A stretch of 64,000 nt of DNA from Chitinophaga pinensis DSM 2588 (lineage in GTDB: Bacteria; Bacteroidota; Bacteroidia; Chitinophagales; Chitinophagaceae), in contig NC_013132.1 of NCBI RefSeq assembly GCF_000024005.1, positions 3,962,001 to 4,026,000 of the forward strand, in the 5' to 3' direction. Of the stretch, positions 40,217-47,957 are shown piece by piece; position 1 is the first letter of the stretch; every line of letters starts with the position of its first letter. Both the position numbers and the translations under genes were made by a program. Under the pieces are notes generated by a model, which was not told the origin of the DNA, made no database searches, and worked only from the letters and a program-made list of their open reading frames with translations.

Positions 40217-42277
40217 TTAAAACCGGATTTGTTTGACATGCTCCAGTGCGAAAGCTTGTAACTCGTTTTGCTCATTTAATGGATCATGTGCGGATAAGTC
40301 TCCGAAAGATAATCCTGTCAGCTTTTCAATGTTCGCGATAGAAGTCTGCGCAGCTTCATATTCGCCAAAGACAAATTCTTCTTCCGGCAAATGATCCTTT
40401 TGCGACATCTTATAAGCAGTAGCCGACAATTTTCCTGTTTCATCATTTATAAAGACTATAATTTTCCAGCTGATCACCGGTATCTTGATGCCATAGATCA
40501 CCGGATCATTCTTTCTGAAAACAGGCCCTGTAAATACTGTTATCTTCATGCCGTCTTCACGTGCATGGTCCAATGCATAATCTTCCAGTCCGAGCCATAC
40601 CGGCGCATTAAAAGACTGCATCTGCGGAATGGTGTTAGTCACACACATAGAATCCGCATTTCCACGTAATGCAGCTGTTTCACTGCCCCATACCGGGTCT
40701 TCCCGGCGGGTCATATGTCCACGGCTGAATTTAGGCGGATTACCATAACACTCTTTTAAGATCTGGGCATCTTTTGCTATACGCGGATCGGTACGCCAGC
40801 CTACTCTGGTCGCTTTTCTTGATTTAGCGCCATTGATATTGACAGCGCTGAAATAACAAAGACGTCTTTTTTTACTCATTACAACAGAGAAATGCTCATA
40901 ACGCAGTACATGGTCCTGCTCACCATTTCTGTCATACCGGAGTACATCTGCGGCTTTCGCAGGATCTGCAATCTCTGGCAGTGGTACCATGAACTCATTA
41001 CCCAGAAATGCAGGATTGTAGCCTGTACGGTCATCATAATCTTCTGCAACACCTTCCGTATAGTATTCGTCTTCACTTTCGACGTTTGCCGGTTGTGTAG
41101 CCTGTATGTTTTGCGCTGCAGCTGTTGCTCCTGCAATGACAGGCTGACCGACAGTAACCGTCACTTCTATGGGAACGTTAAAAGAGAATGTCTGTGTCTG
41201 CACGTTTACATTGTTTGTTTGAGTGGATGGAGATGCCTGTAATTGTTGTAATGCCGGTGGCTTATCCTCGGATACGATAGCCGCAGAAACAGGGCCAGAT
41301 CGTTGTATTGTTGCTAACCGCTCTGCTACAATAGCAGCAGGTACGGCATAATTGGATTCCAGGAAGCGACCTGCGAAATGTAATCCCAGCGCTTGTCCGT
41401 TGGAAAGATCAAATACGATGCCTCCGGAACAACCACCAAGGGTAGTACAATCATGAAAGATCCGCTCAGGTGTAACCGCTGTTATCTTACCTGGCGCCAG
41501 TCTTTTAAAGTTATAGATCTTACCAAAGATATCTTCCATCAATGCCACATCAGGGATGCGACTGTCCCTTGCCGGATAGCCTATTACTGCTATATCCGTG
41601 TTACTGACAGCAGTACCGGTGAAAAGCGGTAATGCCTGTGGGAGTGTGGCGCCGCCTGACGATGCTACTTTCAGGAAAGCAATGTCTGGTCCGCGATCGT
41701 CTTCTATATGCAGGATCTTCAATACCTGAAAAGAACGATCGGGTGACAGGTCCTGTTCCCGTAAAAAATCGATAGAAGAACTGACCGGTTTATCGAGCAA
41801 CTGCCGGAACACGAAACCGTCACCGTTTCTTCTGCCAAATTCCTGTGCAACGTGTCTGTTCGTTACGACAATATCTGGCGCTACCATCCAACCCGTACCA
41901 AGCCATTCGAAAGAGGGGTGGTGTTTAACCTCTATACGGCCTACAGAAGGTATCGTCTGCAGCAGGGTATTACGCGCCTGCTCCAGTTTACTCTTCCAGA
42001 TCTGGCTTTCTACATCTTCGAATTCCAGACTGGGAAGGTTGTCATTGATGCGTAATACCGGCCGGCCTACGCGCAGCACGATGGTCTCCAGCGCAAAGTC
42101 GGTGTTAAACCCTTCCTGTAAACCTTCAGGTACTTCGGTCGTAATACGTGGTGCGATCTCACGTGCTTCTTCCTTGTAAGAGGGATTACTTCTAATCTTG
42201 CTGATTTCATCTGCTAATGCGCCATCTGCAGCTTCCATCCGGGCGATTGCAGTACGTAGTTTTTGGGGGACTGCCAT
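40217..42277 (-). CDS. trypsin-like protease fused to a DNA/RNA non-specific endonuclease
   Basis: A 686-residue protein with two effector domains and no signal peptide. After a helical start (1-50) comes a trypsin-like domain (about 110-325): His142 ('VVTNRHVAQEF'), Asp198 ('DRGPDIAFLKV'), Ser284 ('LGGCSGGIVFD'). A Thr/Gln/Ala-rich linker (about 335-400) follows. Then a NUC/NucA-type nuclease (about 415-686) carries His521 in 'FSRGHMTRRED' and the metal-site string 'TNTIPQMQSFNAPVWLGLE'. This nuclease type is usually secreted; here it is tethered to a protease in what looks like a cytoplasmic protein. Such fusions are known among prokaryotic conflict effectors. The protease may activate or release the nuclease, which is inference. 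Confidence 0.85.
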   Translation of the reverse strand: MAVPQKLRTAIARMEAADGALADEISKIRSNPSYKEEAREIAPRITTEVPEGLQEGFNTDFALETIVLRVGRPVLRINDNLPSLEFEDVESQIWKSKLEQARNTLLQTIPSVGRIEVKHHPSFEWLGTGWMVAPDIVVTNRHVAQEFGRRNGDGFVFRQLLDKPVSSSIDFLREQDLSPDRSFQVLKILHIEDDRGPDIAFLKVASSGGATLPQALPLFTGTAVSNTDIAVIGYPARDSRIPDVALMEDIFGKIYNFKRLAPGKITAVTPERIFHDCTTLGGCSGGIVFDLSNGQALGLHFAGRFLESNYAVPAAIVAERLATIQRSGPVSAAIVSEDKPPALQQLQASPSTQTNNVNVQTQTFSFNVPIEVTVTVGQPVIAGATAAAQNIQATQPANVESEDEYYTEGVAEDYDDRTGYNPAFLGNEFMVPLPEIADPAKAADVLRYDRNGEQDHVLRYEHFSVVMSKKRRLCYFSAVNINGAKSRKATRVGWRTDPRIAKDAQILKECYGNPPKFSRGHMTRREDPVWGSETAALRGNADSMCVTNTIPQMQSFNAPVWLGLEDYALDHAREDGMKITVFTGPVFRKNDPVIYGIKIPVISWKIIVFINDETGKLSATAYKMSQKDHLPEEEFVFGEYEAAQTSIANIEKLTGLSFGDLSAHDPLNEQNELQAFALEHVKQIRF

Positions 42278-42464
42278 TATAGTGGTGTTTGAGGTAAGGT
42301 ATGATATATGAGTCCGTGGTATTTCGGCTAAAAGGGACGTGTCTGTTTACTGATTAAATCTAGTTAAAAATCTGACACCAGCCAATATTTGTTCCTTTCA
42401 GATCTATGCGTTTATTGTTAAATACTGAATATTGTTGATGCATCGCGGGGGGGATAACTACAGA

Positions 42465-42493
42465 AAAAGGATAGCATGTGTAGCTATCCTTTT
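42465..42493 (-). terminator. intrinsic terminator after the DUF4274 gene
   Basis: Perfect 11-base arms AAAAGGATAGC (42465-42475) and GCTATCCTTTT (42483-42493) with a 7-base loop. On the minus strand a T-rich run follows. It lies 12 bases past the DUF4274 stop. Confidence 0.82.
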
Positions 42494-42505
42494 CTATTGT
42501 ATAAA

Positions 42506-43051
42506 TTAATCTTCGTCGATGTCATATTGCTCATAAGCATCCTCCATTTGCTCGATCAGGGCAGGAGGGAGTCCTTCTTCAAAATCTTCCGGTGGCTCCA
42601 CGGTTTCTCCATCCACTTTCTGCAACATAACGGCCGGTATTTCGCTTACAGCAGGTTTGTCGCTGTATTCTTCTGACCACACCATTCCGTCATAATCTTT
42701 CTCATTCGGATCAAAGGCAAAACGTCCCGTTTTGTAGAAGCCACTGGTGTACTTCTGCTCAATGTTCTCAATGATATCAAAGCTTTCAACATATTCATCT
42801 TCTGCGAGTACATGTTCCCTGTCTTTGAACTGCTTCCAGTAACGTGGACCATACTTCCAGTAAATCATGAGGATGGTGCCACGATCCGTAGCAGGATTCT
42901 CTATCAGCCAGTGGAGGAAGGGCTTATCGTCATCCCAGTTCCATTCCATCGCCATCTGGTGTAGTTCTCTGGCGTCGGCCTGTTTCGCGTACGATATGAC
43001 AAGTTCATCCAGGATCTCGTCAAAGGCTTCTTCGCTGATTTGTTTTTTCAT
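42506..43051 (-). CDS. DUF4274 domain protein
   Basis: A 181-residue acidic protein. Residues 25-75 match DUF4274: 'ELHQMAMEWNWDDDKPFLHWLIENPATDRGTILMIYWKYGPRYW' region. The family is often found as an immunity-type protein near toxins, but the role is unproved. The C-terminus is very acidic ('PPEDFEEGLPPALIEQMEDAYEQYDIDED' region). A TATATTCG string on the minus strand (43107-43114) could be its -7 element. It has its own terminator. Confidence 0.82.
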   Translation of the reverse strand: MKKQISEEAFDEILDELVISYAKQADARELHQMAMEWNWDDDKPFLHWLIENPATDRGTILMIYWKYGPRYWKQFKDREHVLAEDEYVESFDIIENIEQKYTSGFYKTGRFAFDPNEKDYDGMVWSEEYSDKPAVSEIPAVMLQKVDGETVEPPEDFEEGLPPALIEQMEDAYEQYDIDED

Positions 43052-43127
43052 GTTTTGGAGGTTTTTCCGGGTTACAGCAGCGTGCTGGTAAATGAGGTAC
43101 TTTCTACGAATATAGTTAATTATAAAA

Positions 43128-43160
43128 TTGACGGATAAAAGGCGTCAATTTATAACTTTG
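43128..43160 (+). promoter_or_regulatory. promoter with dyad for the Omp85-type gene
   Basis: A TTG (-33) at 43128-43130 and TAACTTTG (-7 match to TAnnTTTG) at 43153-43160 lie 22 bases apart, 26 bases before the start codon. The inverted repeat AATTGACG (43126-43133) / CGTCAATT (43143-43150) fills the spacer and could be an operator. Confidence 0.55.
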
Positions 43161-43185
43161 GCCCTTTTTATGTATATTTTCCTAT

Positions 43186-44322
43186 ATGCGACCTACTATT
43201 GCGAACATTATCCTATTGTTGTGCCTTACGACAACAGCCATGGCTCAATCCGAAAAGAATGGCTGGGTAAACCGACAGCTGAACAGATTTTTCAGAGACA
43301 CTACTTCCGCCGCAGAAAGAAGTTTCCGTGTATATCCGACACTGGGATATGCGCCGGAAACAGGCGTGGAGTTAGGAGCTTCCTCATTGTGGCTTTTCCG
43401 CGCCAAAGGAGACAGTACGAACCGGTTGAGTGAAGTACAGGCATTTTCTTTCTTTACTTTCAAAGGACAGTATGGTCTCTGGATAGACAATGCTGTTTAT
43501 GGGGATAAAGACAAATGGTTCTTCCTGGGCAGGACCAGGATCCAGCGCTTTCCTTTGTTATATTACGGTATCGGACATAGCACGGATGGTGATCATCCGG
43601 CAGTGGTAGATGCGAATTATATTCTCCTTAGACAAAGGGTATTACGGAAGATCAGTCCTAACCTGTTCTTTGGACCAGAGATCGATTACCAGCATCTCTT
43701 CAGCGCCGATTTCAATCAGCCGGAGGAAGGACCACATCATGCATTACCTGCTGGTAGTGGCGGTACCACGAATCTGGGATTTGGCGCTGCATTGGTGTAC
43801 GATGACCGCCACAATGTACTGAATGTACGGAAAGGCTGGTTTGGAGAAATCTCATATCTGGGTTATCATCCCTCAGTGGCAAGCGATTTTCAGTTTGGCA
43901 GCGTGAATCTGGACGTCCGCGCTTTCCATCCCATTAAAAAGAATAATGTACTTGCCTGGCAACTACTCGGTAATTTTATCAGTGGAGAGGTTCCCTTTAA
44001 CCAGCTGGCTTTGATGGGGGGAGATATGATGATGCGTGGCTACTATCAGGGGCGTTACCGAGATAAGAATATGCTGGCCGCACAGGTAGAATACCGGATG
44101 TTGCCTTTTGCATTCAGCCAGCGCTGGGGCGCTACTATCTTTGCGGGCACTGCCGCAGTTGCACCTGCAATAAAGGCTTTTCAGCTGGATAAAACACAGT
44201 TTGCCGGTGGCGCAGGATTACGTTATCTCCTGTTCCCCAAAAAAGACATCTTCCTGCGCCTGGATGTAGGGATGACAAGAGAAGGGCCCGGCTTTTATTT
44301 CTTCACCGGCGAAGCCTTCTGA
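43186..44322 (+). CDS. Omp85/BamA-TamA family outer-membrane barrel protein
   Basis: A 378-residue protein with signal peptide ('MRPTIANIILLLCLTTTAMAQ') and a C-terminal Omp85-like barrel: 'YPTLGYAPETGVELGASSLWLF', 'LRQRVLRKISPNLFFGPEIDYQ', 'GFGAALVYDDRHNVLNVRKGWFGEISYLGY', 'LMGGDMMMRGYYQGRYRDKNMLAAQVEYRML'. No POTRA repeats precede the barrel, unlike BamA. The final residue is Phe, as in most outer-membrane barrels. It may transport or assemble an unknown substrate. It is transcribed alone and converges on the SRPBCC gene with a 3-base gap. Confidence 0.85.
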   Translation: MRPTIANIILLLCLTTTAMAQSEKNGWVNRQLNRFFRDTTSAAERSFRVYPTLGYAPETGVELGASSLWLFRAKGDSTNRLSEVQAFSFFTFKGQYGLWIDNAVYGDKDKWFFLGRTRIQRFPLLYYGIGHSTDGDHPAVVDANYILLRQRVLRKISPNLFFGPEIDYQHLFSADFNQPEEGPHHALPAGSGGTTNLGFGAALVYDDRHNVLNVRKGWFGEISYLGYHPSVASDFQFGSVNLDVRAFHPIKKNNVLAWQLLGNFISGEVPFNQLALMGGDMMMRGYYQGRYRDKNMLAAQVEYRMLPFAFSQRWGATIFAGTAAVAPAIKAFQLDKTQFAGGAGLRYLLFPKKDIFLRLDVGMTREGPGFYFFTGEAF

Positions 44323-44325
44323 ATA

Positions 44326-44778
44326 CTATTTCCCTGCGGGGAATTTATCTGCAATCAGGTTCAGGTTAATACCATGTTCCATATAGGCTTTCAAACCATC
44401 CAGCACGGTTGTAAATCCGCCTGTATTGTTCATGACTTCCTTGACAAGGTCTGCTCCCTGTTGTCCGAAACCATAATTTTTGATAATCACATAAGTCTGA
44501 TCTGCTGATACGGCGTTGAATATAAATTCAACCGTGGTAGCGGGGGAATTCCATGCTATCGTGATCTGTTCATCAGGAACAATCTCCTTTACGATCACCT
44601 GTGTAGATACTTTGTACATTTCCCATTCCCAGGTGATCGTTTTCCCTTTTTCCAGTTTACCGCTGGCTTTGGTAAACCAGAAATGCCGGGTCTTCTCCGG
44701 ATCAATAAAGGCATCAAATACCTCACTGGCAGGTTTCCTGATCAACATCTGTGCTTCTATAATAGTCTGATCTTTCAT
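44326..44778 (-). CDS. SRPBCC (AHSA1-like) domain protein
   Basis: A 150-residue START/Bet v1-like protein: 'EAQMLIRKPASEVFDAFIDPEKTRHFWFTKASGKLEKGKTITWEW' region, then 'QITIAWNSPATTVEFIF' and 'GFTTVLDGLKAYMEHGINLNLI'. Such domains bind small hydrophobic ligands or act as co-chaperones. The gene is divergent from the TetR gene and shares its 127-base upstream region, which holds a candidate TetR operator, so it may be under its control. Confidence 0.9.
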   Translation of the reverse strand: MKDQTIIEAQMLIRKPASEVFDAFIDPEKTRHFWFTKASGKLEKGKTITWEWEMYKVSTQVIVKEIVPDEQITIAWNSPATTVEFIFNAVSADQTYVIIKNYGFGQQGADLVKEVMNNTGGFTTVLDGLKAYMEHGINLNLIADKFPAGK

Positions 44779-44876
44779 GATTGTTGTTTTACAAGTATTT
44801 GATTAAACGCTTGTTAGCTGAAGTTATCCATTTGCCCGCAAATTATCGACCAAAAATAATCCGCCCCAGATTATAA

Positions 44877-44901
44877 CCGAATGATTATTCGTTTATCTTT
44901 G
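44877..44901. promoter_or_regulatory. TetR-type operator and -7 element at the tetR start
   Basis: CCGAATGATTATTCG (44877-44891) is a near-palindrome that recurs, inverted with two changes, at 45513-45527. It abuts a perfect -7 element TATCTTTG (44894-44901) four bases before the tetR ATG. Binding there would block the promoter, so autoregulation is likely. Confidence 0.7.
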
Positions 44902-44905
44902 TATC

Positions 44906-45493
44906 ATGAGAAACAGGGATGAGAACAAAGAACTGATGATCCGGGAAAAAGCGATCGCGATGATCGTCAGTGAGGGATTTGATGGACTCAGTATGCAAAA
45001 ACTGGCCAAAGAAGTGAATATCTCTGCTTCTACGATTTATATATATTTTAAGAACAGGGAAGACCTGCTGAATCAACTGTACATGGGTGTACAGCATACC
45101 TTTGAAAAGGATGCCCTCACCGGGTTTTCACCGGAGATGTCATTTGCAGACGGACTCTGGCTGCAATGGAAAAACCGGCTCAAAAATATCAATCAGCATC
45201 CGGTTGCGTATCAGTTTTACGAGCAGTTCAGAAATTCTCCTTTGATCAATCATGAAGATATAAAGCCCGCCACCTTCAGGAAGGCAATGAATGACTTCGT
45301 CAGTAATGCCGTTAAAAGAGGAGAAATAAAAGACTTGTCTCCGGAGCTTTTCTGGGCAATCGCTTACGGTCCGTTCTACACACTCGTCAGATTCCATCTT
45401 TCCAATGCAAATATGGCCGGTGCTGCTTTTTCATTAACAGAAAAGAAATTAAAGAAAGCACTCGAACTCGTATTGGCAGCACTGGCAACATAA
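44906..45493 (+). CDS. TetR/AcrR family transcriptional regulator
   Basis: A 195-residue repressor. The N-terminal helix-turn-helix spans about 28-58 ('FDGLSMQKLAKEVNISASTIYIYFKNREDLLNQLY'). The rest is the helical ligand-binding and dimer domain. The ATG at 44906 gives a normal family N-terminus but lies only 4 bases after the -7 element, so the mRNA may be leaderless; an in-frame ATG at 44936 is the alternative. Candidate operators lie here and before the VOC gene, so the likely regulon is tetR, the divergent SRPBCC gene and the VOC gene. Confidence 0.92.
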   Translation: MRNRDENKELMIREKAIAMIVSEGFDGLSMQKLAKEVNISASTIYIYFKNREDLLNQLYMGVQHTFEKDALTGFSPEMSFADGLWLQWKNRLKNINQHPVAYQFYEQFRNSPLINHEDIKPATFRKAMNDFVSNAVKRGEIKDLSPELFWAIAYGPFYTLVRFHLSNANMAGAAFSLTEKKLKKALELVLAALAT

Positions 45494-45512
45494 AATTTTT
45501 TTACCTCATAAG

Positions 45513-45527
45513 CGAATGATCGTTCGG
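45513..45527. promoter_or_regulatory. second TetR-type operator, upstream of the VOC gene
   Basis: CGAATGATCGTTCGG is nearly palindromic and is the reverse complement of the tetR upstream site with two differences in 15 bases. It lies 19 bases before the VOC start codon. Confidence 0.68.
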
Positions 45528-45546
45528 TTATAATAAAATAATAAAT

Positions 45547-45921
45547 ATGACTATTAATCACTTAAACCTGGTCGTTGTAAAACTACCGGAAGCAGTTTCT
45601 TTTTTCGAAACATACCTGGATTTTCATTGTGAAACGCGTAAAGGCGATGTCATTGCTGTACTGACAAACAAGGCAAATTTTACCCTTGTACTGATGACAG
45701 ATAAAAATGACGATACCAGATATCCTGGGGCTTTTCACCTCGGTTTTATATTAGATGATACAGCCGCGGTAGATGTACTTTATGAAAGGTTGCGCTCGGG
45801 TAATATTGCTGTGGACAGACCGCCTGCAAAGATCAGGAACAGCTACGGGTTCTACTTTTATTTTGATAACCTGTTCATAGAAATAGGGCATTATTATGCG
45901 CATACAACGACCAATGAATAA
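45547..45921 (+). CDS. VOC (glyoxalase/bleomycin-resistance) superfamily protein
   Basis: A 124-residue protein with the paired beta-alpha-beta-beta-beta pattern of VOC enzymes: His5 in 'INHLNLVVV', 'AVSFFETYLDFHCE', 'GAFHLGFILDD', 'RNSYGFYFYFDNLFIEIGHY'. His5, the middle His and the late Glu could be metal ligands. It follows tetR on the same strand and has its own upstream operator. The reaction cannot be read; detoxification or resistance is typical. Confidence 0.87.
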   Translation: MTINHLNLVVVKLPEAVSFFETYLDFHCETRKGDVIAVLTNKANFTLVLMTDKNDDTRYPGAFHLGFILDDTAAVDVLYERLRSGNIAVDRPPAKIRNSYGFYFYFDNLFIEIGHYYAHTTTNE

Positions 45922-46034
45922 TCGCAAATTGCCGATCGGCTTCTACGTGAAAACACTGGATAATCTCCTGACCGCAGGCACGGGGCTATCTGAAAAAAGA
46001 GGCCCATATGATACGTGTATGCCTGAGATTTATT

Positions 46035-46042
46035 ACATTTGA
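46035..46042 (+). promoter_or_regulatory. -7 element for the DUF2167 gene
   Basis: TACATTTG matches TAnnTTTG. It would give a leader of about 85 bases before the ATG at 46135, and it rules against a start at 46039, which overlaps it. Confidence 0.45.
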
Positions 46043-46134
46043 TGCGCAAAGGGACAATTGTAGTTTGTAATAAGTTGTTAACCAACTCTTATCAGCAGAA
46101 ATATACCTATATAACGAATAATAACAACCATCAG

Positions 46135-47187
46135 ATGTTAAGATCCATTTATGTTGCCGTATTACTACTGGCAACCATTGCCGTAAAAGCTGCCGGCCCT
46201 GTGGAAGATTCTACCGAAATTTATCAGCGGCAGTATGAGCAGTTCGTAGATTCTGTCAGAAAATCAGAAAAATTTGAGACCGGCCTAATCCACCTGCCGG
46301 GTGGTAAAGCCAATATCGAAGTACCTGAAGGCTTTAAGTTCCTGAACAAGGAACAGAGTCAGTACGTACTGACTACGCTCTGGGGAAACCCGCCTGAAAA
46401 TGCGAAAGATGTACTTGGAATGATCTTCCCTGCAAAAGGAGATCCTTTTACAGAAGGGTCTTATGCCTTTATCGTTGAATTTGAGGAGATTGGTTATGTG
46501 AAAGACGATGACGCAGAAAAGATCGATTACGACGAGATGCTGAAGAATATGCAGACCGATGAAAAAGCCACCAATGAAGAACGTGTAAAGAATGGATACT
46601 CAACTGTGCACATTGTAGGATGGGCGCAAAAGCCATTTTACGACGCTAAAAACAAGGTGCTGCACTGGGCAAAGGAAGTGAAGTTTGGGGACGAAGAAGG
46701 GGCTAATACGCTCAATTATAATGTGCGTATACTGGGTCGTCACGGCGTCCTGTCCCTGAATGCTATCTGTACGATGGACGAACTGCCGCTGGTGAAAGCC
46801 AATATTAACCAGGTGCTGCATATGGCCAAATTCACAGATGGGAATACTTACTTTGATTTCGATCCGAAAATGGACCAGGTAGCCGCATGGACGATAGGTG
46901 GACTGGTAGCGGGAAAAATACTGGCGAAAGTAGGCTTCTTCGCCATTATCCTGAAGTTCCTGATCGCCGGCTGGAAATTTGTCGCAATAGGTTTTGCTGC
47001 ATTGATCGCCTTCCTCAAAAACCTGTTTACCCGCAGGAGAAAAGAGAAAATGATCAACACGGCAGGTCTTGCTGATCATGCAGATGATACTGCTGATGAT
47101 GTAACAGCTCCTGCACCGGTAGCCGATGTTGCCGTAGAACAGGCGCTTGCTGCGCCGGATAAAGATCCGACTACGCCGACCGTATAA
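46135..47187 (+). CDS. DUF2167 family membrane protein
   Basis: A 350-residue protein. I chose the ATG at 46135, which starts a clean signal peptide ('MLRSIYVAVLLLATIAVKAAG'). The body matches DUF2167: 'GLIHLPGGKANIEVPEGFKFLN', 'LWGNPP', 'GMIFPA', 'YAFIVEFEEIGYVKDDDAEKIDYDEML' region, 'GWAQKPFYDAKNKVLHWAKE', 'NYNVRILGRHGVLSLNAI'. Two hydrophobic segments (about 255-305) precede a basic cluster and a long Ala/Asp-rich C-terminal tail. The family is predicted to be membrane-anchored with no known function. A long hairpin terminator follows. Confidence 0.9.
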   Translation: MLRSIYVAVLLLATIAVKAAGPVEDSTEIYQRQYEQFVDSVRKSEKFETGLIHLPGGKANIEVPEGFKFLNKEQSQYVLTTLWGNPPENAKDVLGMIFPAKGDPFTEGSYAFIVEFEEIGYVKDDDAEKIDYDEMLKNMQTDEKATNEERVKNGYSTVHIVGWAQKPFYDAKNKVLHWAKEVKFGDEEGANTLNYNVRILGRHGVLSLNAICTMDELPLVKANINQVLHMAKFTDGNTYFDFDPKMDQVAAWTIGGLVAGKILAKVGFFAIILKFLIAGWKFVAIGFAALIAFLKNLFTRRRKEKMINTAGLADHADDTADDVTAPAPVADVAVEQALAAPDKDPTTPTV

Positions 47188-47204
47188 ATACCTGTTTAGT
47201 AAGG

Positions 47205-47265
47205 AAAAGCATATATCCATGGGATAAATCAATAACTGATTTAGTCTCATGGATATATGCTTTTT
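47205..47265 (+). terminator. terminator after the DUF2167 gene
   Basis: Perfect 17-base arms (AAAAGCATATATCCATG at 47205-47221 and its complement at 47248-47264) with a 26-base loop, ending in TTTTT. Confidence 0.78.
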
Positions 47266-47514
47266 GCGTTCAGGTAGCTTCGATCTGTCTGCCTGTTCTT
47301 CGTTGTACAGCCTTATTATGCCGTTATTATGCCCATACCTGTACGTTCCTGAACGAAGAGATAACGGCGTAATAACGGCGTAGTAAGGGTTTAATCGAAG
47401 AAATTCTTCCTAATAACGCTACTGGTAAGGGTTTAAATGTTGGGGGCATTTTCAGACTGATCACCGTCATCCCGGTACCTGACCTTACTGTACCAACAGC
47501 GATGTAATTTTCGG

Positions 47515-47522
47515 TATCTTTG
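47515..47522 (+). promoter_or_regulatory. -7 element for the PH-like gene
   Basis: TATCTTTG is a full match to TAnnTTTG, 21 bases before the ATG at 47544. It supports that start over the TTG at 47520, which overlaps it. Confidence 0.5.
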
Positions 47523-47543
47523 CCTGCACAACCTGAAAGACAT

Positions 47544-47957
47544 ATGATTACCTATAAATCGGCTGTAAGCGCCGGCATCATAGTGCCTGTTATCATCATC
47601 TTTTCGATCGTGCTGATCACCGCTGTCATCTCGCATACCTGGGGATTACTGGCATTCATCCTATTGACTTCAGCGTTTGCTTTCTATACGATCTTTTCTG
47701 TTGTATACCAGCTGGAAGGTGATGAACTGACCATCCGTTGCGGTATTCTTTTCAAAAGAACCCTGTCGGTTCAGTCCATCCGCAGTATCAGGCCAACACG
47801 TAATCCATTGAGTGCCCCGGCAGCATCGCTCGACAGACTGGAAATAGCTTTCAATAAATTTGATACGATCCTGGTGTCTCCTAAGGATAAGGAAGCTTTT
47901 ATCGGGCAACTACGCGCTGTCAATCCCAATATCGAATACCTGGAGAAACGACGCTGA
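47544..47957 (+). CDS. PH-domain-like membrane protein
   Basis: A 137-residue protein starting at the ATG 47544. Two membrane segments (about 8-30 and 33-52) are followed by a bacterial PH-like domain: 'YQLEGDELTIRCGILFKRTLSVQSIRSIRPTRNPLSAPAASLDRLEIAF' region, then 'DTILVSPKDKEAFIGQLRAVNPNIEY'. Such proteins are common single genes in Bacteroidota with no known function. Its stop codon touches the end of the convergent WG/Sel1 repeat gene, with no gap for a separate terminator. Confidence 0.82.
   Translation: MITYKSAVSAGIIVPVIIIFSIVLITAVISHTWGLLAFILLTSAFAFYTIFSVVYQLEGDELTIRCGILFKRTLSVQSIRSIRPTRNPLSAPAASLDRLEIAFNKFDTILVSPKDKEAFIGQLRAVNPNIEYLEKRR

Larger units (their letters stand above)
47188..47543. 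other. intergenic region with terminator and short tandem repeats
   Basis: Besides the terminator (47205-47265), these 356 bases hold TTATTATGCC twice (47313-47322, 47324-47333), a tandem ATAACGGCGTA pair (47361-47382) and two copies of GTAAGGGTTTAA (near 47383 and 47425). CCGTTATTA and TAATAACGG form an inverted repeat across the middle. A -7 element TATCTTTG lies at 47515-47522. Confidence 0.55.

Noticed and set aside
46600..47250. Minus-strand frame of 216 codons across DUF2167
   Set aside because: Antisense to a conserved family and runs into the terminator hairpin.
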